Notes: generated by a model not told the origin, from the sequence alone. Shown: positions 1 through 8,428, numbered from the stretch's first letter. The stretch is 64,000 nt of DNA from Acidovorax sp. SRB_14 (GCF_012932145.1 NZ_MWOK01000011.1:87695-151694), one strand, 5' to 3'. Made by a program: numbers and translations.

Positions 1-207
1 GCAGAGGCTCCTCGAGCAGATCCCGCTGGGCGACACGGATGCGGCTGCGGTGGGTGCGAGGCGAGACAGCACCCTGGCGTCCCGGCACCGGGCAATCTCG
101 CCGGCCGACGGATGCAGCTGGCCCGCGGTGTAACGCGCAGACTGGTTGACGCGGACCGCAGACGTGAATACGGCGGAGGTGGTGTGGGAAGGAGTGTTCG
201 GGGTCAT
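1..207 (-). CDS. Partial hypothetical protein, runs off left edge
   Basis: An ATG at 207 on the minus strand is preceded by a GAGGA ribosome-binding site at good spacing, and the frame stays open for 69 codons to the window edge. The visible residues (starting MTPNTPSHTTSAVF) match no family I recognise. It lies downstream of the integrase in the same direction and may belong to the same mobile element. An alternative frame of the last ~40 codons also looks protein-like, so a frame error or a different gene is possible. Confidence 0.3.
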   Translation of the reverse strand, partial: MTPNTPSHTTSAVFTSAVRVNQSARYTAGQLHPSAGEIARCRDARVLSRLAPTAAASVSPSGICSRSLC

Positions 208-333
208 GGTGCGTCCTCGCGTTCGGGGTGCCGACTGCCGGCTGAGCAGCTGACAGGCTGGCGGCTGTTTGGGCATAGCTCCGCCCAGACCGCTGGCGTT
301 GTGCAGCAGTTGAGCGGGAGAAAGAGTGGGGGT

Positions 334-1833
334 TTAGGCGCTGGCGCGGGCTGCGGGCCAGAGTCCGCTGCGCATCCAGGGGCCCGGCGGGGCCTGCGGC
401 TCGCCCTTGGTATGGACGGCCGGCAGCACGATGTCCGTAGGTCGGCCTGACATGGCACCGCTTCCTGGCGCTCGCTTGTGTCCGCCGCGTGGCTGGGTTA
501 CGGCCTGCGGTGGCGGCAGCGCCGGGGCATAGAGGTCGGCGCGAACCGGGCGCAGCCCTGCTCCTTCACCGCCCTCTTCCATGCGGATCACCTGGCCCGT
601 GGCCAGGCGGCTGGCGAGCAGCCGCTCCATGGCCGAGCCGTCCTGGCGCGTGAGGTTGGGCACGTAGCGGCTGTAGACCTTGAACAGCATCTCGGTGCTG
701 GTGTGGCCGAGCTGGCGCGCGATCCACTCCGGTGCTTCACCGGCCGCAAGCCACAGCGTCGCTGCGGTGTGCCGCATTTGGTAGGGGCGCCGCTCCTCGA
801 GCCCCAGATGGCGCAGCAAGGGATACCAGATGCGGTCGGTGAAGTTCTTGTTGTCCAGTGGCGCGCCCATGAGGTTGCAGAACACGTAGTCGGACAGCTT
901 GCCCGTGACTTCATACTGTTTGGCCAGCGCCTCGAACACGGGCTGGCTCATCTGGATGTCGCGCTGGCTGCCGTCGGTCTTGGTGTACTCGTCCTCGCCC
1001 AGGACAAAGGTCTCGCGCACCAGGATCAGCCGGCGCTCGAAATCGATGTACCGCCACTTGAGGCCGTGGATTTCGCCGGTGCGCATGCCCGTGAAGAAGC
1101 GCACGGTGAAATAGTGGCGGTAGTCGGACCGCACGGTGGCCAGGAGACTCTGGACGTCCTTGAGACTGAACGGATCCACATCGACCTTGCGCACGCGCAG
1201 TCGCTTAATGTTGGTGGTCGGCGCCGTAAACTCGAAGCGGTCGGCGGCTTCGTCCATGATCTGACACAGCGTGCCAATGATCTCGTTGATGCGTTTGGGT
1301 GAGAGCCCTTCCCTGTCTCCGCGACCTTTTACTTTGGCGAGTGTGGCGCGGAATGCCAGGATGTCGGATTTGGTGATGCTGCTGACCACCTTCGCCCCGA
1401 ACTGCGGGATCAGCCTGCCGTTGAGCGTGGAGAGCAAGGATCGGATGTGGCTGCGGCGCCATTCGATCTGGTGCTCTTCGAACCACTGGGTTGCGAAGTC
1501 GCAGAACAATGGGCCTGTTGCCTTCGGTTCCGCAACTAGCGCCGCCGTCAGTGGCGCCACCACCTCATCGCCCTCTAGAGCCACTGCGTTTGCGGCCGCC
1601 GTCTCAGCATCTGCCCGCGCCAAGCGTTTGAGGGCTTTGCTGTTGGGGAAGTAGTTGGCGTAGACGAAGGTGCCTGCGGTGATCTCGGACTCGATCTTAG
1701 CGAGGACTTTTTCCAATTTCTTGCGATGAACTGGAGTGTCGGTCAGTGCCGTGTACTCCCGGCACCGTTGCCCCTGAAATCTGAAGTCCATGAACAAGGT
1801 GTCCATGGTGTCTGAGTTGCGGATGCTACCCAT
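334..1833 (-). CDS. Tyrosine recombinase / site-specific integrase
   Basis: A 499-residue tyrosine recombinase expected to integrate or excise a genomic island or prophage. The N-terminus resembles the arm-DNA-binding domain of DUF3596-type integrases, followed by a SAM-like core-binding domain (about 105-205) and the catalytic domain. Visible catalytic residues are Arg251 (FFTGMRTGEI), Arg354 (YQMRHTAAT, with Tyr where many members have His), His377 (QLGHTST) and nucleophile Tyr387 (KVYSRY). The ~110 residues after the nucleophile are Pro/Gly/Arg-rich and unlike a normal integrase C-terminus, so the ancestral stop may be lost. Its first codons overlap the excisionase-like gene (1826-1833), indicating a shared transcript. 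Catalytic residues look intact; the att site is not visible. Confidence 0.92.
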   Translation of the reverse strand: MGSIRNSDTMDTLFMDFRFQGQRCREYTALTDTPVHRKKLEKVLAKIESEITAGTFVYANYFPNSKALKRLARADAETAAANAVALEGDEVVAPLTAALVAEPKATGPLFCDFATQWFEEHQIEWRRSHIRSLLSTLNGRLIPQFGAKVVSSITKSDILAFRATLAKVKGRGDREGLSPKRINEIIGTLCQIMDEAADRFEFTAPTTNIKRLRVRKVDVDPFSLKDVQSLLATVRSDYRHYFTVRFFTGMRTGEIHGLKWRYIDFERRLILVRETFVLGEDEYTKTDGSQRDIQMSQPVFEALAKQYEVTGKLSDYVFCNLMGAPLDNKNFTDRIWYPLLRHLGLEERRPYQMRHTAATLWLAAGEAPEWIARQLGHTSTEMLFKVYSRYVPNLTRQDGSAMERLLASRLATGQVIRMEEGGEGAGLRPVRADLYAPALPPPQAVTQPRGGHKRAPGSGAMSGRPTDIVLPAVHTKGEPQAPPGPWMRSGLWPAARASA

Positions 1834-2071
1834 GAAGTACGCCTCCGTTGGCCATAGGAATGGCGCTCATCCCTGTCGGTCTCGCAACTGAGACCCGCAT
1901 CATGTCTCGTTGAATGGCCTCCCAACGGTAGAGGATCTTTCGCCCCCCAAAGGGACGAAAGTAATGAATTCCCTCCAGCAGGACGCTGTCTTTCAATCGC
2001 TCCCGAATGGTCCGCACGTCGTACTTGATCCGGGCAGAAAGCTCCTCTGTGGTGAGCAGTTCAGTTTCCAT
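1826..2071 (-). CDS. Excisionase-like / AlpA-type small HTH protein
   Basis: An 81-residue protein whose N-terminal half (LTTEELSARIKYDVRTIRER) reads like a MerR/excisionase-type winged helix, followed by a short wing (HYFRPFGGRKILYRW). It sits directly upstream of the integrase with an 8-bp overlap, the usual place for a recombination directionality factor. ATG 2071 has an AAGGAAAA ribosome-binding site. Excisionase is inferred from fold and position; it could instead be a transcription factor of the element. Confidence 0.7.
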   Translation of the reverse strand: METELLTTEELSARIKYDVRTIRERLKDSVLLEGIHYFRPFGGRKILYRWEAIQRDMMRVSVARPTGMSAIPMANGGVLHG

Positions 2072-2091
2072 GTTTTCCTTTCGTCATTTTG

Positions 2092-2156
2092 CTTTATTGC
2101 TAGACATGTTTATTGTATGTCACATAGGTCTATTGTCAACTCGTCTAGCAATAAAG
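2092..2156. promoter_or_regulatory. Divergent operator: 14-bp perfect inverted repeat with internal TTATTG copies
   Basis: CTTTATTGCTAGAC (2092-2105) is repeated as its exact reverse complement at 2143-2156. Between the arms lie two further partial copies, TTTATTG at 2109-2115 and CTATTG at 2130-2135. The block fills the gap between the divergent excisionase and ribbon-helix-helix genes, so it probably holds both promoters and the binding sites of one of these proteins. Arrayed short repeats are typical ribbon-helix-helix operators; the assignment is inference. Confidence 0.6.
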
Positions 2157-2196
2157 ATGGATGACCCTTTAGAATGGAGACTCAGCCAAGAACCAC

Positions 2197-2421
2197 ATGA
2201 GCCGAAATCAACTAAACATACGGGTGAGCGATGAGCTGGAAGAGCTCATTGACAAAAAGCGTATCGAGCTTGCCTCGACGCTGAAAGTTATCCCTACACG
2301 GTCTGACGTGGTCCGCTTTGCCCTTGAGAGCTACCTTGGGGTATCAGTGAAACAAACTGATGCTGACCGCCGAACAACAGTAGGCAAGGCCATCTCGGGA
2401 AGAAAAAAGTCTGCTGACTGA
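2197..2421 (+). CDS. Ribbon-helix-helix (CopG/Arc-like) DNA-binding protein
   Basis: A 74-residue protein beginning MSRNQLNIRVSDELEELIDK: a short basic beta-strand (QLNIRVS) followed by two predicted helices, the last containing TRSDVVRFALESYL. This is the MetJ/Arc/CopG ribbon-helix-helix pattern. It is divergent from the excisionase-integrase pair and probably controls that promoter or its own. No toxin partner follows; the next ORF space is an IS remnant, so an antitoxin role whose partner was lost is possible. The ribosome-binding site is weak. Confidence 0.7.
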   Translation: MSRNQLNIRVSDELEELIDKKRIELASTLKVIPTRSDVVRFALESYLGVSVKQTDADRRTTVGKAISGRKKSAD

Positions 2422-2460
2422 AGGGCACCGCCGCGACTACCAGTGAAATCTCTGGTCATA

Positions 2461-2491
2461 TCGGCAAGACCATTCACGGTGGTTTTGCCGA
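2461..2491. terminator. 12-bp hairpin downstream of the RHH gene
   Basis: TCGGCAAGACCA (2461-2472) pairs with TGGTTTTGCCGA (2480-2491) through one G-U pair, with a 7-nt loop. It lies 40 nt after the RHH stop codon. No clear U-tract follows, so it may be a weak terminator or a structured repeat. Confidence 0.4.
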
Positions 2492-2569
2492 TGGCCAGTC
2501 GAACGAATTGATGCCTGCGACCCGTTTCGGCCGTTCCTTGCGCCAATGCCGATGTCCGCTCAGCAGCGA

Positions 2570-3190
2570 GGCTGTGTGATAACGCGTCAGAAAGCCTTGG
2601 GATGAACGCGTGGCTTTCAGTTTCCAATGGTTCAGCCGGTAATTTGAAGTTTTTGGGACGACGAGCCGCTGCGGGGGCCCTGAAGGTCACTCGCAGGCTC
2701 TGCTCGTCAGAATATCGACCGTCAAAACGGCACCTTACGCCCTCAGCAGAAGCATTGCCTTCTTGGTCCGCTCAAAGCCGAGGATGCTCAGGACGCGTTT
2801 GAAGTTGTACGCCAGCACGTTCAGGCCCATTTCCGTTGCCACGTTCTCGATTCCTCTCGTCAGAAAGTGCGTCCAACCCATCCGGTGTTTGAGGGTACCG
2901 AAGACGTGCTCGATGGTGCTCTTGCGCACGGTCATCGCATCAGGCATTCGGTCCAGCCGTTGCTGCACCTTGTCCATGATTGCCTCGTGCTCCCAGCGTC
3001 TGATGCGTCGGTAGACGCTCGTCGTGCACTGCGCCTTCATCGCACAGGCGAGGCAGGCGCTTGGCCAATAGATGTGGATCTGTAGGCCCGCCTCTTCGCG
3101 GCTGAAGCGGTGAAGCGCTCGTTGCCCGGCCGGGCATTGGTACTGTTCGCGCGCGTCGGCAAGGAATTGCAGGTTCGCGGCATCAAGGTC
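2570..3190 (-). mobile_element. IS1182-family remnant, copy 1 (5'-truncated)
   Basis: The right end starts with GGCTGTGTGATAACGCG at 2570, resembling the terminal repeat of IS1182-type elements. The segment from here through the transposase C-terminus is repeated in the same orientation at 35683-36045 with many scattered differences. The other end of the element is missing: the transposase frame is cut near 3190, just before the FadR-type regulator. The two remnants flank the catabolic and phosphonate genes as direct repeats. Confidence 0.7.
2735..3190 (-). pseudogene. IS1182-family transposase, C-terminal fragment
   Basis: The minus-strand frame encodes the C-terminal DDE/zinc-ribbon part of an IS1182-type transposase: QYQCPAGQRA, then a Cys cluster (CLACAMKAQCTT), a WEHEAIMDKVQQRLD segment and RKSTIEHVFGTLKHRMG, ending LLLRA. 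The catalytic N-terminal half is absent, so it is inactive. The frame stays open a little further upstream (to 3268), but that part reads through into the promoter of the next gene and does not look like transposase. Confidence 0.8.
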
Positions 3191-3242
3191 AACACCGGCA
3201 CCATAGTGGACGCCAGCCGAAACAAATGTTCCGATGAGCCAT

Positions 3243-3253
3243 TGGCAGTACCA
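3243..3253. promoter_or_regulatory. FadR/GntR-type operator TGGCAGTACCA (type 1)
   Basis: TGGCAGTACCA fits the FadR-subfamily pattern TNGTNNNACNA with one deviation. Its reverse complement, TGGTACTGCCA, differs by one base from TGGTACTACCA upstream of the receptor gene at 6323-7294. It ends 7 bp before the regulator start at 3261, so it is a likely autoregulatory site. Confidence 0.5.
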
Positions 3254-3260
3254 TTCCCCT

Positions 3261-4025
3261 ATGCTCAAATTTGAGTCCGTGAAAACGAAGCGCGTGAGCG
3301 ACGAGATCGCCGAACAGATCCGGCGTCACTTGGCGAGCGGTGAACTGGAACCTGGTGACAAGCTCCCGGCTGAGCGCGAACTCGCTGTCCACCTCGGTGT
3401 GGGCCGCAATGCCGTTCGCGAGGCGTTGCGCCTGCTCGAGATGGGCGGGATCGTAGAACTGCGCAAAGGGACTAAAGGCGGCGCCTTTGTTTGCGCGGGC
3501 AACACGACCTTTCTATCAACGGGCTTACGTGACCTGCTGTCCCTGCGCGGGGTGAGCATCGAGCAACTCACCCAGGCGCGCGTTCTGATCGAACAGGCCG
3601 TGGTCGATGCCGCCTGCGATGCCGCAACCGAAGAAGACCTTGCTGCCCTCGACGCACAACTTCAGTTGGCGAGCCAAGCCTTGGGACGACGCGATTTCGA
3701 TGCCAAGCTCGACGCGCTGATTGAATACCACCGCGTCATCGCACGCGCCACCCGCAATCCGGTGCTCGTGTTCGTGATGGACGCCTTGATGGAGATGATG
3801 CATGACTACGCTATCAGCATCGGACACGACAAGAACGACCTGTCGATCATCGCCCTGCGGGAGGTGAACGCGCAGCTTTATCGGCGCGATAAGGTAAAGG
3901 CCGGCCGGGCGATGGCCGAGCACCTGGAACGCGTTAAGGACCGGTACCTGGCGTACCAGCGGAATGCGCGCTCCTCCAAGCGGGCGCCTGCGGCTTACGC
4001 CGCCGCCAAGGCCGGCGCCATGTAG
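3261..4025 (+). CDS. FadR-family GntR transcriptional regulator (FCD domain), regulator 1
   Basis: A ligand-responsive repressor of the GntR/FadR type, 254 residues from ATG 3261 (an upstream ATG at 3234 would add nine residues). The N-terminal winged helix contains SDEIAEQIRRHLASGELEPG, LPAERELA and GRNAVREALRLLEMGGIVEL, the classical GntR signature. The C-terminal all-helical FCD domain has the acidic and His positions that bind metal in this family (EYHRVIARATRNPVL, AMAEHLERVKDRYL). It is convergent with the SDR-PrpD-receptor operon. The ligand is unknown, probably an intermediate of the adjacent catabolic pathway. The start lies next to the IS remnant, so its native promoter may be altered. 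Confidence 0.88.
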   Translation: MLKFESVKTKRVSDEIAEQIRRHLASGELEPGDKLPAERELAVHLGVGRNAVREALRLLEMGGIVELRKGTKGGAFVCAGNTTFLSTGLRDLLSLRGVSIEQLTQARVLIEQAVVDAACDAATEEDLAALDAQLQLASQALGRRDFDAKLDALIEYHRVIARATRNPVLVFVMDALMEMMHDYAISIGHDKNDLSIIALREVNAQLYRRDKVKAGRAMAEHLERVKDRYLAYQRNARSSKRAPAAYAAAKAGAM

Positions 4026-4060
4026 TCGAGTTCCTGACGTGCGCCGTGCAACACCCGTCA

Positions 4061-4076
4061 GCGGGCTCGCGCCCGC
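4061..4076. terminator. Short GC hairpin between convergent genes
   Basis: GCGGGC (4061-4066), loop TCGC, GCCCGC (4071-4076) lies in the 55-bp gap between regulator 1 and the convergent SDR. It could act as a bidirectional terminator, but no T-tract flanks it. Confidence 0.35.
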
Positions 4077-4080
4077 CTGC

Positions 4081-4836
4081 TCAGGTGGAGGAGTAGCGGC
4101 CGCCGGTGACGTGCAGGGTTTCGCCGCTGACGAAGGCGCCCATCTCCGACGCCAAGTACAAGACTGCCATTGCGATGTCCTCGGGCATGCCCGGGCGCGG
4201 GATGGGGGTGCTCTGCTTCGCGCGACGGTCGATGTCCTCGAAGTAGCGGATCGACTTGACGCGATCGGTGCGGATGAGGCCGGGCGCCACAGTGTTGACC
4301 GTAATGTTGTCGCGCCCGAGCTCGATCGACAGGGCCGCAGTCAGCCCCAGGACGCCGGCCTTGGCCGCGCAGTAGTTGGACTTGTTGTTCTCGCCCAGGT
4401 GCGCGCGCGAGGAGATGTTGATGATGCGGCCGCCGCCCTTGGCGCGCATGCCACCCACGAATGCCTGCGCGCAGAGCCAGGAACCCTTGAGGCAGACGTC
4501 GATGACTTGGTCCCATTGTTCCTCTGACATTTCCAGCAGGGACGCATCCATCGAGAAGCCCGCGTTGTTCACCAGGATGTCCGCGTCGCCCAGGGACGCC
4601 TTGACGGCCACGGCCAGCGCCTGCACCGACGCGCGCTGCCCGACGTCGCCCTGAAACGCGTCGGCCTTTCCGCCGGCACGGGCGATGGATTCGACCACTT
4701 CTTGAGCGACATCGCGGTCGCGGTCGCACACGGCCACCGCGCAGCCCTCGGCGGCCAGAGCCTCGGCGATCGCGCGGCCGATGCCGCGTCCTGCCCCGGT
4801 GACCACGGCCACCTTGTTTTCCAGATTCAATTTCAT
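4081..4836 (-). CDS. SDR-family NAD(P)-dependent oxidoreductase
   Basis: A 251-residue classical short-chain dehydrogenase/reductase. It has the cofactor motif TGAGRGIG (13-20), NNAG (90-93), the active-site Ser about 143 (INISSRA) and Tyr155/Lys159 (SNYCAAK), with VTGG near the C-terminus. It resembles 3-oxoacyl-ACP reductases, which in catabolic clusters usually oxidise a hydroxyl or reduce a ketone. The start MKLNLENK fits the family N-terminus and has a GAGGT ribosome-binding site. It is last in a minus-strand operon after a receptor and a MmgE/PrpD gene, probably under regulator 1. The substrate cannot be read from the sequence. Confidence 0.9.
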   Translation of the reverse strand: MKLNLENKVAVVTGAGRGIGRAIAEALAAEGCAVAVCDRDRDVAQEVVESIARAGGKADAFQGDVGQRASVQALAVAVKASLGDADILVNNAGFSMDASLLEMSEEQWDQVIDVCLKGSWLCAQAFVGGMRAKGGGRIINISSRAHLGENNKSNYCAAKAGVLGLTAALSIELGRDNITVNTVAPGLIRTDRVKSIRYFEDIDRRAKQSTPIPRPGMPEDIAMAVLYLASEMGAFVSGETLHVTGGRYSST

Positions 4837-4852
4837 CGCAATACCTCGTCGT

Positions 4853-6226
4853 TTAAGCAAAGGAGCGCACGATCCATTCGCAGCTTGCAGTGGCTTCCAA
4901 CCCGTCCATCCTGGCCAAGTAGGAAGACATGGCCCCGGGCGCAAGCCGGGACCCGCAGAGCGCTACGAACTTGGCCCGCACTTCGTTGTTGGTCATCGGA
5001 TCCAACGGAGCCCCCTTGGGGGCGCAGGTTACGCGGGATGCGACTTCTCGGCCGCCGGCATCACGCACGCTCACTACGGACTGGTGGTAGTGCGCAAGCG
5101 AGACGTCTTCGACGACGCGGACGCGGCGCATTAGCGGCGCCACCAACTCCATGTGGGTGACGTAATCGATGCTGTGATCCGGCGTGATGGAGTCCGCCCC
5201 CGCGGCAGCGAGGGCGATGCAGTATTCGGCGTGGAAGCGTGCTTCGTTCGGCGCCGTCGGCGGTCCCGACTTGGAAACCCCCGGAATGATGTAGGCCGGC
5301 ATGTGAACGACGATGGCTTCCGCCGCCGCGAAGTCCACCCCGTCCAACCGCATCGCCACCACCCCATCAAGCGCGGAGTGGATGTAGCCGCAACACGCGT
5401 GCCGCTTGCGACGCGGATGCTCGAGGTGCCAGGCCGAGGGGGAAAGCACCTGGGAAGCATCGAAGCTCCTTGCGAGCGTAGGGTATAGCCCGATAGGGCT
5501 TTCGAGAACGCGTGCCGGCCCGCTGAACCCTGCCTGCGCGTAAGCAACGGCCATGGTCGCGACGCTGCCCGGCCACGACCCAAACAGCATGGGCTTGATC
5601 GTGCCGCCCTGGCCGAAGATCACTTCAGCCGGGCACCACCCCGCGAGCGCGGCCGCGATCGCCAGCGCACGCCCAGTTGCCTCCGCCGACATGCCATGCA
5701 GGCGCGCCGCGGCGGCGGTCGCCCCAATCGTCGAGGGAATGCCCGGAGGCGCGATGCCCGTCTCCTCGTACGACTTCATCGTCGGGTAATAGGCGGCGTA
5801 GACGCGGGACGTGACTTCAATGCCCGCGATGACCGCCTCGACCAGCGCACGACCGTCGCAACGGAGCGCTTCTGCGTGGGCCAGTGCAGTCGGCACCACC
5901 GCGATGCTCGCATGCCCCCCGGTCAAATCGTTCAGCTCAAACACGTCGCCAAGGTAGGCGTTCACGCGAATGGCCGTTGCCACGTCAACCCGGGGGCCGT
6001 GCCCGATGACGGATGCTTCCGGCGCCTGGGTTCGCTGTGTTTCGACCATGAGGAAGTCGCGCGATTCCGGCGCCTGCGCGCCAGCCACCATGCAGCCGAC
6101 GGTGTCGAGGATGCTCAGGATGGCTTGGCGCCGCACCGCAGCGGGGGCGTCCTCTAGGCGAACGTTGGCCGCAAAATTTCCGAGGAAGGAGATGAGGCCA
6201 CGGTCGGCCTCGAGCGTTGTTTCCAT
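4853..6226 (-). CDS. MmgE/PrpD family protein
   Basis: A 457-residue member of the MmgE/PrpD superfamily, which includes 2-methylcitrate dehydratase, cis-aconitate decarboxylase and many uncharacterised catabolic dehydratases. Family features are ILDTVGCMVAGA near the N-terminus, FELNDLTGGHASIAVVPTAL around 95-115, and KPMLFGSWPGSVA followed by KRHACCGYIHSALDG in the middle. Length is normal. ATG 6226 has an AAAGGA ribosome-binding site. It is followed after 16 bp by the SDR and preceded by a solute receptor. Dehydration of a hydroxy acid or lyase/isomerase chemistry on a dicarboxylate-like intermediate is plausible; the exact reaction is unknown. Confidence 0.87.
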   Translation of the reverse strand: METTLEADRGLISFLGNFAANVRLEDAPAAVRRQAILSILDTVGCMVAGAQAPESRDFLMVETQRTQAPEASVIGHGPRVDVATAIRVNAYLGDVFELNDLTGGHASIAVVPTALAHAEALRCDGRALVEAVIAGIEVTSRVYAAYYPTMKSYEETGIAPPGIPSTIGATAAAARLHGMSAEATGRALAIAAALAGWCPAEVIFGQGGTIKPMLFGSWPGSVATMAVAYAQAGFSGPARVLESPIGLYPTLARSFDASQVLSPSAWHLEHPRRKRHACCGYIHSALDGVVAMRLDGVDFAAAEAIVVHMPAYIIPGVSKSGPPTAPNEARFHAEYCIALAAAGADSITPDHSIDYVTHMELVAPLMRRVRVVEDVSLAHYHQSVVSVRDAGGREVASRVTCAPKGAPLDPMTNNEVRAKFVALCGSRLAPGAMSSYLARMDGLEATASCEWIVRSFA

Positions 6227-6322
6227 GATGGGTTCCTTTCAGACGCGCGCGCCCTCGCCGCGCCCGCGACGGTCGCGACGGGAACTGCGCTGACTAGGGA
6301 TACCTCGCGGGACGATGCGAGG

Positions 6323-7294
6323 TCAGTTGAGCGTGATGGTGTGCTTGGCCGAAAGGGCCTTCGTGTTCGCGAGGCCCTTTTCCACCACCTTCTTCAGTTC
6401 CTCGGGCGAGGTGTGCTCCGGGAGCATGGCGTTGGCACTCATCACCTTGATGACGTCCGGATCTGCCAGCACCTTTTTGATCGCCTGGTTCAGGCGCTGC
6501 ACCACGGGTTCCGGCGTCCCGGCGGGCGCGAATAAGCCCCACCAGCAGTCCGACGTAACGCCCGGAAAGGTTTCGGTAAAGGAGGGAACGCCGGGCAGCA
6601 GCTTGTAGGGGCCGTCGCTTCCTACGGCCAGCAGCTTGAGGTTGCCGGCCTGCACCTGCTGCATCATCGTCGTCGTGACGGCGTTCAGTCCCAGCTTGGT
6701 GTGGCCGCCGAGGGCCGCGGTCAGGGCCGGCGCAGCCCCGGCGTAGGGCACCCGCACGAACTTGATGTTGCCGGCATCCGCCAGCGCAAACGCACCCATC
6801 GTCACGCTGGAACCGCTGAGGGAGATGTCGATGCCGTCAGGGCGAGTACGTGAATAGGCGACCAGCTCCTTCAGGTTGTTCGCGGGAAAGCTGGGATGCG
6901 CGAAGAGCACGAATGGGGAAGTTCCGACTTTCGTGATGGGGGAGAACGCCGTGGTCGGGTTGTACGGAGTGTTCGGGTTCAGGATCGGAATTTCCGTCAG
7001 CGAACCTTGCGTGGTCAGCAGGATCGTGTATCCGTCCGGCGCGGCGCGTGCCACCTCTGCCGCACCGATGGCGCCCAGCGCACCCGTCTTGTTGTCCACG
7101 AGCACCGGGTGCCCCAGTTCTGCGGCAAGAGGTTTGGCAATGGCCCGTCCCACCACGTCCGTCGTTCCGCCGGCGGCGAAGTTGATGATCAGCCGGACAG
7201 GCTTGGATGGGTATGCCTGGGCAAGCACGGCCGGCGCCGCGAGTAACGCGACGGCACCGACGGCGGCCGCGAGCACCTTGTTCTTCCATTGCAT
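6323..7294 (-). CDS. Bug/TctC-family periplasmic solute receptor 1
   Basis: A 323-residue tripartite tricarboxylate transporter receptor. ATG 7294 has an AGGAGA site at ideal spacing and starts a signal peptide (MQWKNKVLAAAVGAVALLAA, cleavage after VLAQA). The mature part begins YPSKPVRLIINFAAGGTTDV, the Bug-family fingerprint, and continues with the ligand-loop region SLSGSSVTMGAFAL. It should bind a small carboxylate in the periplasm. No tctA/tctB membrane genes lie in the window, so the receptor must use a transporter elsewhere or act as a sensor. A GntR-type operator lies 45 bp upstream; PrpD and SDR genes follow. Confidence 0.93.
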   Translation of the reverse strand: MQWKNKVLAAAVGAVALLAAPAVLAQAYPSKPVRLIINFAAGGTTDVVGRAIAKPLAAELGHPVLVDNKTGALGAIGAAEVARAAPDGYTILLTTQGSLTEIPILNPNTPYNPTTAFSPITKVGTSPFVLFAHPSFPANNLKELVAYSRTRPDGIDISLSGSSVTMGAFALADAGNIKFVRVPYAGAAPALTAALGGHTKLGLNAVTTTMMQQVQAGNLKLLAVGSDGPYKLLPGVPSFTETFPGVTSDCWWGLFAPAGTPEPVVQRLNQAIKKVLADPDVIKVMSANAMLPEHTSPEELKKVVEKGLANTKALSAKHTITLN

Positions 7295-7338
7295 TGTGGG
7301 TCTCCTTTTTTGAAATGCGCCAAATACTAACATTTCAA

Positions 7339-7349
7339 TGGTACTACCA
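7339..7349. promoter_or_regulatory. FadR/GntR-type operator TGGTACTACCA (type 1)
   Basis: TGGTACTACCA matches TNGTNNNACNA and is one base from the reverse complement of the site beside regulator 1 (3243-3253). It lies 45 bp upstream of receptor 1 and probably controls the receptor-PrpD-SDR operon. Confidence 0.55.
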
Positions 7350-7424
7350 ATCTTCCATTGATCCAATCCAGATGGACCCTGCCGAGAATTACGAGGTGTT
7401 GCCCAGAGCCGCTCACGGCGGCAC

Positions 7425-8405
7425 TTACTCAGGCTTGACGTTGGCAGCCTTCACCATTTCGTCGACGAGCGCCGTATCCTGCTTGATCGCCTCGGCAAAC
7501 TCCTTGGGCGAGCCGGCCATCACGGTCATGCCCTTGGACGTCACCTGCTGCCTGGCAAAGGTCTCGTCGCGCAAGATTGCGGCAATGTCGGCGTTCAGCT
7601 TGCCGACGATTTCGGGAGGCGTCCCCTTGGGCGCGAACAGGCCGTACCAGATGAACGACTTCAGGTAGGGGAAGCCCTGCTCCGCCGTTGTCTCCACTTC
7701 CGGGAACTGGGGCAGCCGCTTGTTGCCCGCCACCGCCAGAGGACGCACGCGGGCCCCCTTGATCATCTCGCCCGAAACGCCGGCGCTGGCGACGCTCAGG
7801 TCCACCTCCTTCGAGGCCACGGCCATCATGACGGGAGCGATGCCCTTATAGGGAACGTGCAGAAGGTCGATGCCTTCGCGCTTGTTGAGGTACCCGAACA
7901 CCAGCTGCGGCTGCGTGCCATTGCCATACGAACCGAAGGAGAGCTTCTGGCCTGCCTTGGCCGCGTCTACCAGTTCCTTGAGGTCCGCGAACGGAACAGT
8001 CGGATGCGCGAAGATCAGGTTGTCGCCCTTGACCATCTGGATCACCGGCTCGAAGCCCTTGTCGGGGTCGTAGGGCAAAGACTTGAATAGGTGCCGGTTG
8101 GACGTGAAGGTGGGATCTGTCGTCGCCAGAAGCGTGTAGCCATCAGCCGGCGCGCGGGCGACAAACTCCGAGCCTATGAAGGTCGCGGCGCCCGCCTTGT
8201 TCTCGACGACAAAGGGCTGCCCCCACTTTTTCGACAACTCGCTGCCCAGTGCGCGCACTAACACGTCGATGCCACCACCCGGCGGAAAGGGAACGATGAT
8301 CCGGATCGGCTTGTTGCGATAGGGGGCCGTCCGCGCGTCCGCCACACCGGAAGCCGCCAGCGCTAGGGCGCAGAGAACGGCCTGGAAAGAGATTGCTTTT
8401 TTCAT
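7425..8405 (-). CDS. Bug/TctC-family periplasmic solute receptor 2
   Basis: A 326-residue solute receptor paralogous to receptor 1. The start at ATG 8405 (MKKAISFQAVLCALALAASG) gives a clean signal peptide with a GAGGT ribosome-binding site. The mature protein begins APYRNKPIRIIVPFPPGGGI, the family hallmark, and ends VDEMVKAANVKPE. It follows the FAH-family hydrolase by 19 bp on the same strand, so both probably share the promoter at about 9320-9400. As with the other receptors there is no membrane component nearby. The ligand is unknown. Confidence 0.93.
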   Translation of the reverse strand: MKKAISFQAVLCALALAASGVADARTAPYRNKPIRIIVPFPPGGGIDVLVRALGSELSKKWGQPFVVENKAGAATFIGSEFVARAPADGYTLLATTDPTFTSNRHLFKSLPYDPDKGFEPVIQMVKGDNLIFAHPTVPFADLKELVDAAKAGQKLSFGSYGNGTQPQLVFGYLNKREGIDLLHVPYKGIAPVMMAVASKEVDLSVASAGVSGEMIKGARVRPLAVAGNKRLPQFPEVETTAEQGFPYLKSFIWYGLFAPKGTPPEIVGKLNADIAAILRDETFARQQVTSKGMTVMAGSPKEFAEAIKQDTALVDEMVKAANVKPE

Positions 8406-8428
8406 GTCGGACCTCGGCATGTAAAAGT

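Noticed and set aside
2331..2690. Minus-strand frame overlapping the RHH gene end and IS terminus
   Set aside because: No ribosome-binding site, no family features, and it crosses the IS boundary.
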